The notes under the pieces were generated by a model. It had not been told where the DNA came from and ran no database searches. It saw nothing but the letters and a program-made list of their open reading frames with translations. The translations under genes and the position numbers were made by a program. A stretch of 11,605 nt of DNA from Egerieenecus sp048201975 (lineage in GTDB: Bacteria; Bacillota; Clostridia; Christensenellales; Aristaeellaceae), in contig DBFBGQ010000158.1 of NCBI GenBank assembly GCA_048201975.1, positions 1 through 11,605 of the forward strand, written 5' to 3'. Positions 6,216 through 11,605 of the stretch are shown here, in pieces (positions within the stretch are counted from its first letter, which is position 1; each line of letters starts with the position of its first letter).

Positions 6216-7577
6216 GTGCAAGTTGCCAACAAGCGGATCCTGGTGGTGGGCATGGCCCGCAGCGGCATCGCGGCGGCAAAGCTGCTGTGCAAGGCGGGCG
6301 CGAAGCCCATTTTGAACGACTCCAAGGAGGAGGCCGCCTTCGGGGACGCCCTGGAGGAGCTGCGGGAACTGCCCTGCCAGTGGCGCTTCGGCCGGCCGGC
6401 CATGGAGCTGCTGGGGGAAGCGGAGGGCGTGGTCATCAGCCCCGGCATTCCGGACACGGCGCCCTTTGTGGTGAAGGCCCGGGAAATGGGCCTGGAGGTC
6501 ATTGGCGAACTGGAGCTGGCCTATCAGCTGTCCCAGGGCGTGACGGTGGCGGTGACGGGCACCAATGGAAAAACCACCACCGTAAGCCTGCTGGGAGAAA
6601 TGTTCAAAAATGCCGGCAGGGTGACCCACGTGGTGGGCAATATCGGATACCCTTATTCGGCGGCGGGGCTGGAAAGCCATCCCGAGGATGTGCTGGTCAC
6701 GGAGGTGAGCAGCTTTCAGCTGGAGACCATCGTGGAGTTCCATCCTCGAGCGGCGGCGCTTTTGAACATCTCGGAGGATCACCTGAACCGCCATGGCACC
6801 ATGGCGGAATATACGCGGATGAAAATGCGTATTTTTGAAAACCAGACCGAAGCGGACTGCGCCGTGTTCAACGACGACGACCCGCTCTCCGCGCCCCTAG
6901 CCGGGCAGGTGAAGAGCCAGGTGCTTCGCTTCTCCCGGACCCATGCGGTGCCCCAGGGCGCCTTCCTCCAGGATGGAAAAATTCTCCTGCGCTTCGGCGG
7001 AGAGGATAAGCCCCTTTGCGACGCCTCGGAGGTTCGCATTCCCGGCCCGCACAACCTGGAAAATGCTCTGGCGGCGGTGTGCATCGCCGTGTTCATGGGC
7101 GTGCCCGCGCCGGTGATCCGTCACACGCTGCGCACCTTCGCCGGCGTGGAGCACCGCATCGAGTTTGTGCGGGAGCTGGATGGCGTGCGCTACATCAACG
7201 ACAGCAAGGGCACCAACGTGGATTCCACCCTGAAGGCCATACAGACCATGACCGCCCCCACGGTGATCATCCTGGGCGGGTATGACAAGCATTGCGATTT
7301 CACCCCCCTGGCCCAGGCCATGCGCCAATCGCCGCAGATGCAGGCGGCCGTGCTCCTGGGCGCCACGGCGGACCAGATCGAGGCGGCCCTGCGCCGGGCG
7401 GGCTACGGCGCCATCCATCGGGCGGCGAGCCTGCAGCAGGCCGTGGAGGTGGCCCGGGGGCTCGCGCAGGAGGGGGGCAACGTGCTGCTCTCTCCGGCCT
7501 GCGCCAGCTTTGACATGTTCTCGGACTACGAGGCCCGGGGACGCATTTTCAAGGACATCGTCCGGTCGCTGAACTGA
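6216..7577 (+). CDS. murD: UDP-MurNAc-L-alanine:D-glutamate ligase
   Basis: Cytoplasmic ligase that adds D-glutamate to UDP-MurNAc-L-Ala using ATP. The 453 residues match the family. An N-terminal Rossmann-like nucleotide-sugar domain opens with RILVVGMARSG (7-17). The central domain has the P-loop GTNGKTTT (115-122), NISEDHLNRHG (184-194) and a lysine in the TRMKMR segment (K203) at the place of the carbamylated lysine. The C-terminal domain shows YINDSKGTN (326-334) and LLSPACASFD (424-433). GTG 6216 is chosen because AAAGGAGG (6200-6207) sits 8 nt upstream; an upstream in-frame TTG at 6177 would put that site inside the gene. It follows mraY by 68 bp containing the hairpin noted above. Confidence 0.95.
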   Translation: MQVANKRILVVGMARSGIAAAKLLCKAGAKPILNDSKEEAAFGDALEELRELPCQWRFGRPAMELLGEAEGVVISPGIPDTAPFVVKAREMGLEVIGELELAYQLSQGVTVAVTGTNGKTTTVSLLGEMFKNAGRVTHVVGNIGYPYSAAGLESHPEDVLVTEVSSFQLETIVEFHPRAAALLNISEDHLNRHGTMAEYTRMKMRIFENQTEADCAVFNDDDPLSAPLAGQVKSQVLRFSRTHAVPQGAFLQDGKILLRFGGEDKPLCDASEVRIPGPHNLENALAAVCIAVFMGVPAPVIRHTLRTFAGVEHRIEFVRELDGVRYINDSKGTNVDSTLKAIQTMTAPTVIILGGYDKHCDFTPLAQAMRQSPQMQAAVLLGATADQIEAALRRAGYGAIHRAASLQQAVEVARGLAQEGGNVLLSPACASFDMFSDYEARGRIFKDIVRSLN

Positions 7578-7622
7578 CGCGGCGGGATGCCATCGCCTTT
7601 CCGCTCCCCCTGGAAGGGCACC

Positions 7623-7664
7623 AAAGCGCGCCCGGGCGCAAACGCGCTCCGCGGGCGACGCTTT
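7623..7664 (+). other. Strong hairpin in the murD-ftsW leader
   Basis: AAAGCG (7623-7628) pairs with CGCTTT (7659-7664), and CGCCCG (7629-7634) with CGGGCG (7652-7657), giving a 12-bp stem interrupted by one bulged A (7658) with a 17-nt loop. It lies in the 111-bp gap and ends six bases before the ftsW ribosome binding region (starting about 7670). There is no T-run, so it is unlikely to be an intrinsic terminator. An mRNA-processing, stability or translation-control element is possible. An ATG at 7587 is in frame with ftsW, but the residues it would add resemble no FtsW. Confidence 0.45.
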
Positions 7665-7688
7665 GCTGTAGGAAGGATGGGGAGCGGT

Positions 7689-8834
7689 ATGTTGGAGACG
7701 CAAAACAGGCCGGCGGTAGCCGGTAGAACCAAGCGCGGCCCTGTGGACGGCACACTGGCGGTGATTCTGCTGCTGTTGCTGCTTACGGGGCTGCTTGTGC
7801 TTTTTTCAGCCACGTATTATACGGCCCAGGACCAGGGCGATCCCCTGGGGGAGGTAAAAAAACAGCTGCTGGGCATCGGCCTGGGGGCGGTGGCCATGCT
7901 CATCACCAGCCGCATTCCTTACCGCTTCTGGCAGGATACCTGGGTCATCGTGGGCGGGCTGGGGCTGAGCGTGGTGCTGCTGATCCTGGTGATCATTCCC
8001 GGCGTCGGCGTCTATCTGAACGGTTCCCGGCGGTGGCTCTCCCTGGGCGGCATCAGCTTTCAACCCTCGGAGATCGCCAAGATGGCGGTGGTGATGTACA
8101 TGGCCGCCACGCTGACCTACCGGGGCAAGAGCATCCGATTCCTTTTCCGCGGCATTGTGCCGGTGCTGGTGGTTCCGGCGTTCATGTTCCTGCTGATCCT
8201 GGAGCAGCCCAATCTGTCCACCGCCGGTTCCATCCTGATCGTGAGCCTGATGATGATCCTAATGGCGGGCGCCCGGTGGAAGCACCTCTCCCTGCTGGGT
8301 GTGGCGGGCATGTGCCTGGGGGCGTTCTATGCCTGGAGCGCGCCCTATCGCCGGGAACGGCTGCTGTCCTTCACCGATCCCTTTGCCAAGATGAGCGACG
8401 AGGGATACCAGCTGGCGCAGTCGCTCATTGCCTTTGGGTCGGGAGGACTGTTTGGCATGGGGCTGGGACAGGGGCGGCAGAAGTACGCCTATCTGCCCTA
8501 CCCGGAGAGCGACTTCATTTTCGCCATTGTGGGGGAGGATTTCGGGCTGCTGGGATGCATCGCCGTGGCGGCGCTGTTTGCGGCCTTCACCCTGGCCGGC
8601 ATGCGCATCGCCGTGAATTGCCGGGATAAGTTCGGGTGCCTGCTGGCGGCGGGCATTACCTGCAACATCGCGGTGCAGGCCTTCCTGAACATGGGGGTGG
8701 TGGTGGGGATCCTGCCCACCACAGGTCTGCCGCTGCCCTTTTTCAGCGCCGGCGGCACGTCCATCTCCATCACCATGGCGGCGGTGGGGATCCTGATGAA
8801 CATATCCCGCTCCTCGGAGCTGATGATTACCTGA
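7689..8834 (+). CDS. ftsW: FtsW septal peptidoglycan glycosyltransferase (SEDS family)
   Basis: Polytopic membrane glycosyltransferase that polymerises lipid II at the septum with the class B PBP encoded upstream. The 381 residues show many hydrophobic segments and SEDS signatures: NGSRRWL (111-117), QPSEIAK (125-131), ESDFIFA with D275 as the likely catalytic aspartate, GEDFG (282-286) and PTTGLPLPFFSAGG (343-356). One motif reads EQPNLSTA (172-179), where many homologues have a P-D-x-G-T version. The start is uncertain: ATG 7689 is preceded by GGGGAG (7679-7684) 4 nt away and AGGAAGG 12 nt away, while ATG 7677 abuts that second site. A RodA/SpoVE paralogue is possible from sequence alone, but placement after murD favours FtsW. 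murG, which usually follows, is absent. Confidence 0.92.
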   Translation: MLETQNRPAVAGRTKRGPVDGTLAVILLLLLLTGLLVLFSATYYTAQDQGDPLGEVKKQLLGIGLGAVAMLITSRIPYRFWQDTWVIVGGLGLSVVLLILVIIPGVGVYLNGSRRWLSLGGISFQPSEIAKMAVVMYMAATLTYRGKSIRFLFRGIVPVLVVPAFMFLLILEQPNLSTAGSILIVSLMMILMAGARWKHLSLLGVAGMCLGAFYAWSAPYRRERLLSFTDPFAKMSDEGYQLAQSLIAFGSGGLFGMGLGQGRQKYAYLPYPESDFIFAIVGEDFGLLGCIAVAALFAAFTLAGMRIAVNCRDKFGCLLAAGITCNIAVQAFLNMGVVVGILPTTGLPLPFFSAGGTSISITMAAVGILMNISRSSELMIT

Positions 8835-8861
8835 AGGCTCCCCGCGAATCCGCACGCCTTT

Positions 8862-8898
8862 TCCGCAGCCGCATAGGATAAAGCAAACGGATTGCGGA
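8862..8898 (+). promoter_or_regulatory. Possible Shine-Dalgarno-sequestering pairing ahead of murA
   Basis: In the 74-bp ftsW-murA gap, TCCGCA (8862-8867) can pair with TGCGGA (8893-8898), which overlaps the murA ribosome binding site GCGGAGG (8894-8900); G-T wobbles could extend it at both ends. An alternative pairing uses CGCGAATCCG (8843-8852, one bulge) with CGGATTGCG (8888-8896). Two mutually exclusive pairings touching one ribosome binding site hint at translational control. The loops are long and the region GC-rich, so this is weak. Confidence 0.22.
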
Positions 8899-8908
8899 GG
8901 TGTCGGAT

Positions 8909-10180
8909 ATGGAAGCCTTTGTGGTGGAAGGCGGCGTTGCGCTGCGAGGGGAAGCGCGTGTGGACGGCGCGAAAAACGCGGTGCTGCCAATTCTGGCGGC
9001 GGCGGTGCTGACCCAGGAGCAGATCGCGCTCCATGGCGTGCCGGACATCACGGATGTAAGGCACATGGCGGCCATACTGACCATGCTGGGCTGCCGGGTG
9101 GAGCGGAACGGTCAGGATATGACCGTGGATTGCGGCGGCATACATAGCTGGGAGATGCCCGATCAGCTCTCCAAGCAGATCCGTTCCTCCATCTTTCTGC
9201 TGGGGCCCATTTTGGCCAGGTTCCGCAAGGCTACGGTGACCTTTCCCGGAGGATGCGAGATTGGCCTGCGCCCCATTGATTTGCACCTGTCGGGCCTGCG
9301 GCAGCTGGGCGTGGAGATCGCCGAGGAAGGCGGGCTGATCCATTGCGATGGCCGGGCCATGCACGCCGGGGAAGTGCACTTTGATTACCCCAGCGTGGGC
9401 GCCACGGAGAACGTGATGATGGCGGCGGTGCTTTTGCCGGGGACCACGGTCATCCACAACCCTGCCCGGGAGCCGGAAATCGCCGATTTGCAGGCGTTCA
9501 TCAACGCCATGGGCGGACGGATACGCGGGGCGGGCACCCATTACATTGCCGTGGAAGGCGTGGAACGCCTCCATGGGACGGACTGGACCCCCATGCCGGA
9601 CCGGATCGTGGCGGGCACGCTGCTGGCGGCCGCAGCCATTACCGGGGGGGAGATCACATTGACAAACGCACCGGAAAGCGATATGGTAGCGGTGACGGCA
9701 AAGCTGCGGGAAATGGGCTGCCACATCCAGGAGCAGCCCGGATGGATGCACCTGAGCGCGCCGCGCCGGCTGACTGCCTTCGCCCAGCTGCAAACGCAGC
9801 CGCATCCAGGATTTCCCACGGATATGCAGGTGCAAATGCTGGCCCTGCTGTCCACGGCGGAAGGAATCGGGGTCATTACGGAGAATGTGTTTGAGAACCG
9901 TTTTACCCATGCGGGCGATCTGAACCGAATGGGAGCGCACATTCTTTGCACGGGGCGCACGGCGGTGGTGCGCGGCGTGCCGGAGCTTTACGGCGCGCAT
10001 GTCACCGCGAGGGATCTGCGGGGCGGAGCGGCGTTGGTGCTGGCTGGCCTGCGGGCCCGGGGTCAGACGCTGGTGGATCACGCGGAGCTGATCGACCGGG
10101 GGTATGATCACCTGGAAAGGCAGCTGTCCCGGCTGGGCGGCAAGGTGCGACGGATCAGCCCGGCGGAGACGGACGAATAG
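8909..10180 (+). CDS. murA: UDP-N-acetylglucosamine 1-carboxyvinyltransferase
   Basis: Cytoplasmic enzyme that transfers enolpyruvate from phosphoenolpyruvate to UDP-GlcNAc, the first committed step of peptidoglycan synthesis. The 423 residues match the family. Key residues are present: K22-N23 in GAKNAVLP, R92 in IRSSI, C116 in PGGCEIGLRPIDLH (the fosfomycin-reactive cysteine; fosfomycin-insensitive variants have Asp here), D305 in FPTDMQ and R371 in LRGGAA. ATG 8909 is chosen since GCGGAGG (8894-8900) ends 8 nt upstream; the GTG at 8900 would overlap it. Clostridia often keep a murA here, after murG and before ftsQ; murG is missing. Firmicutes commonly have two murA paralogues, and which one this is cannot be told from here. 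Confidence 0.95.
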   Translation: MEAFVVEGGVALRGEARVDGAKNAVLPILAAAVLTQEQIALHGVPDITDVRHMAAILTMLGCRVERNGQDMTVDCGGIHSWEMPDQLSKQIRSSIFLLGPILARFRKATVTFPGGCEIGLRPIDLHLSGLRQLGVEIAEEGGLIHCDGRAMHAGEVHFDYPSVGATENVMMAAVLLPGTTVIHNPAREPEIADLQAFINAMGGRIRGAGTHYIAVEGVERLHGTDWTPMPDRIVAGTLLAAAAITGGEITLTNAPESDMVAVTAKLREMGCHIQEQPGWMHLSAPRRLTAFAQLQTQPHPGFPTDMQVQMLALLSTAEGIGVITENVFENRFTHAGDLNRMGAHILCTGRTAVVRGVPELYGAHVTARDLRGGAALVLAGLRARGQTLVDHAELIDRGYDHLERQLSRLGGKVRRISPAETDE

Positions 10181-10195
10181 TGGGAGGTGGCGCAA

Positions 10196-11509
10196 ATGCA
10201 GCCGCGCAGGGAATTGGACCAAGGGCCGTACGAGCAGGCGGGGGAGCAGCCTGGCGGATCCTATGATCAGGCGGAGAACTATCAGCCCGTGAAGCCCGTG
10301 GGCTATGAGGCGCGCCTGGCTTTCCAGCGGGAAAACCAAGGTCGCCAGGGGCAGCCCGGTCCAGCGGCCCGCCCAGGGAACGGCGTGCCGCCCTACGGAG
10401 CGCGAGCGTATGATCCCGCGGCCCACCGGCCCGGCCACGCTCCCCAGGGGGGACAAGCCCCCTATGGCAGCGCGCCGGTTCCTGGCGCGGGCGCCTACCG
10501 CCCCGCGCCCTCGCAGCCTGCACAGCCCTATCCCATGGGAAGAGCTCCGCAGCCCTTCGAAGCGCGGCAGGTCACCGGTCCGCAGCCCATGAATCCGCAG
10601 CCCACGGGGCCCCAGCAAACCATGCCCGGCGGGGAATTCCAGGATACGCGGGCGGAGGAGCTGCTCAAGGAGCGCAGCCCGGAGCTGATGGAAAAGCGGG
10701 GCGACTTCTGGAAACCCGTGGGCGAGGCCGCCCAGGACAAGCCCAAGGCGAAGGCGGCCCCGAAGGTCAAATTGGTGCCCCAGCCCCGGAAGAACCACGT
10801 GCTGCGCGGGCTGCTGCTGTTCCTGGCGGTGGCGTTCGGGGTGGGCGTGCTGGTGCGAAGCGTGCTGTTTTCCGTGCGGGCGGCGCAGGTATCCGGCAAT
10901 GTAAACATGACCGAGGAAGCGGTTTTGCAGGTGGCTGGAATCTCCTTGGGGCAGAACATGTTCGAGCTGGATGAAACCGCCATTGCCCGCCGGGTGAACG
11001 CGAATCGTTACCTGTCCTTTGAACAGCTGCGCCTGGACTGGCCCGACGGCGTTACGCTCTTCGTGACGGAGCGGGTGCCCTGCGCCTATGCCAAGGCCTA
11101 TGGCATGCTCTATATCCTCTCGGAGGATGGCATGGTGCTGGAGGAATCCAACGACATCGATATCCTGCCGGCGCTGCCCATGGTGCAGGGCTTCCAGGAG
11201 GGCGATGTGCTGGTGGGACGGAAGATTGCCACGGAGGGCTCCAAGAAGCTGCAGGCTTACCGGGAGTTGATCTCCGAACTGCAGCTGCAGGACTATCTGG
11301 ACCAGATTTCGGTATTAAATATCAGCGATATGGACAATATCTTTCTTGTAACCATAGACCGCTATACGGTTCAGCTGGGGAGCCGGGACGACGCGCGGGC
11401 CAAGGTGGGCGCCATGCGCGCGGTGGTGGAAAAGCTCCGGGAGCTGGGGAATGAGGCGGGCACCATCAACGTCGCGGACGATCCCCTGCACCCCACCTAT
11501 ATGCCGTAA
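10196..11509 (+). CDS. ftsQ: FtsQ/DivIB divisome protein with long proline-rich cytoplasmic region
   Basis: Bitopic division protein, 437 residues, expected to bind FtsL and DivIC at the septum. About 200 cytoplasmic residues, rich in Pro, Gln and Gly between 50 and 145 and in Lys/Pro near 180-200, precede one transmembrane helix (about 203-222). The POTRA domain follows (about 225-293, starting VRAAQVSGN and including the WPDGVTLFVTERVP stretch), then the FtsQ/DivIB beta domain to about 430. The cytoplasmic part is several times longer than in B. subtilis DivIB (about 260 residues in total). ATG 10196 has GGAGG (10183-10187) 8 nt upstream; the GTG at 10187 overlaps it. The gene follows murA by 15 bp, implying co-transcription. 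Confidence 0.9.
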   Translation: MQPRRELDQGPYEQAGEQPGGSYDQAENYQPVKPVGYEARLAFQRENQGRQGQPGPAARPGNGVPPYGARAYDPAAHRPGHAPQGGQAPYGSAPVPGAGAYRPAPSQPAQPYPMGRAPQPFEARQVTGPQPMNPQPTGPQQTMPGGEFQDTRAEELLKERSPELMEKRGDFWKPVGEAAQDKPKAKAAPKVKLVPQPRKNHVLRGLLLFLAVAFGVGVLVRSVLFSVRAAQVSGNVNMTEEAVLQVAGISLGQNMFELDETAIARRVNANRYLSFEQLRLDWPDGVTLFVTERVPCAYAKAYGMLYILSEDGMVLEESNDIDILPALPMVQGFQEGDVLVGRKIATEGSKKLQAYRELISELQLQDYLDQISVLNISDMDNIFLVTIDRYTVQLGSRDDARAKVGAMRAVVEKLRELGNEAGTINVADDPLHPTYMP

Positions 11510-11532
11510 GCGTAGGATTATCCACGGAGATT

Positions 11533-11561
11533 TTGTCGCCACAGGCGAAAAATTGTAAAAA
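11533..11561 (+). promoter_or_regulatory. Weak candidate promoter after ftsQ
   Basis: TTGTCG (11533-11538) lies 17 bp ahead of TAAAAA (11556-11561), about 4 of 6 matches each to the housekeeping consensus. Inside it, TCGCC (11536-11540) and GGCGA (11544-11548) can pair around ACA, extended by TTTT/AAAA beyond one bulged base. No T-run follows on either strand, so this is not a convincing terminator. The remaining bases of 11510-11605 hold no gene I can see. Confidence 0.25.
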
Positions 11562-11587
11562 AACTCGAGAACCCCGGACGTTGGCCC

Positions 11588-11593
11588 TTGCAA
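11588..11593 (+). promoter_or_regulatory. Candidate -35 element at the window edge
   Basis: TTGCAA at 11588-11593 is identical to the -35 of the mraZ promoter, and the flanking bases CTTGCAAT are shared too. With a 17-bp spacer its -10 would fall at 11611-11616, outside the window, so the call cannot be completed here. Confidence 0.2.
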
Positions 11594-11605
11594 TCCATGA
11601 GAAAA

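Noticed and set aside
8498..10798. Open frame of 766 codons on the - strand opposite ftsW, murA and ftsQ
   Set aside because: It lies antisense to two genes with full catalytic motifs and FtsQ, has the His/Arg/Gly/Pro-rich composition typical of antisense frames in GC-rich DNA, no ribosome binding site I could support and no recognisable domain.
11518..11526. TTATCCACG, one mismatch from the DnaA box TTATCCACA
   Set aside because: A single 8-of-9 match is expected about two to three times by chance in 11.6 kb on both strands, and there is no cluster of boxes or AT-rich unwinding region.
11531..11552. Hairpin after ftsQ as an intrinsic terminator
   Set aside because: No T-run follows the stem on either strand; the stem is five perfect pairs plus A-T pairs across a bulge.
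1..11605. CRISPR arrays, insertion sequences, tRNA or rRNA genes
   Set aside because: No regularly spaced long repeats, transposase-like frames, terminal inverted repeats or RNA-gene signatures were seen on reading both strands.

Overview
This window is a division and cell wall (dcw) cluster. Eight genes all lie on the + strand: mraZ, ftsL, a class B penicillin-binding protein (FtsI/PBP2B/SpoVD type), murE, mraY, murD, ftsW and murA, followed by ftsQ/divIB as the ninth. The order, PASTA domains on the transpeptidase, a meso-diaminopimelate signature (DNPR) in MurE, murA placed before ftsQ, strong AGGAGG-type ribosome binding sites and a GC-rich composition together suggest a high-GC member of the Clostridia. 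The species cannot be named from the sequence alone.

Layout: positions 1-103 hold a sigma-A-like promoter (TTGCAA, 17 bp, TAAAAT) overlapped by repeated AAAAAGTGGG/TGG elements that look like an MraZ autoregulatory operator. mraZ (104-646) is followed by a 138-bp gap where rsmH/mraW usually sits. Then come ftsL (785-1405) and the PBP (1468-3597), followed closely by murE (3609-5084). mraY (5119-6147) follows directly with no murF. murD (6216-7577) and ftsW (7689-8834) are preceded by intergenic hairpins. murA (8909-10180) follows ftsW with no murG, and ftsQ (10196-11509) ends the recognisable run. The last 96 bp hold no gene and may contain the start of the next transcription unit.

The genes act together. 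MurA makes the first committed precursor. MurD and MurE add D-Glu and diaminopimelate to UDP-MurNAc-L-Ala. MraY transfers the finished pentapeptide precursor to the lipid carrier (lipid I). FtsW polymerises glycan and the PBP cross-links it at the septum, with FtsL and FtsQ/DivIB as partners in the divisome. MraZ is the likely regulator of the cluster. MurB, MurC, MurF, MurG and RsmH are not encoded here and would have to be elsewhere in the genome.

I see no clearly undescribed system. The features most worth a second look are the missing-gene pattern (rsmH, murF, murG), the operator/promoter architecture in front of mraZ, the hairpins just upstream of several ribosome binding sites, and the unusually long cytoplasmic N-termini of FtsL and FtsQ. 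Coding starts were chosen from Shine-Dalgarno spacing and in five genes (mraZ, murE, murD, ftsW, murA) and ftsQ differ from the longest possible reading frame.
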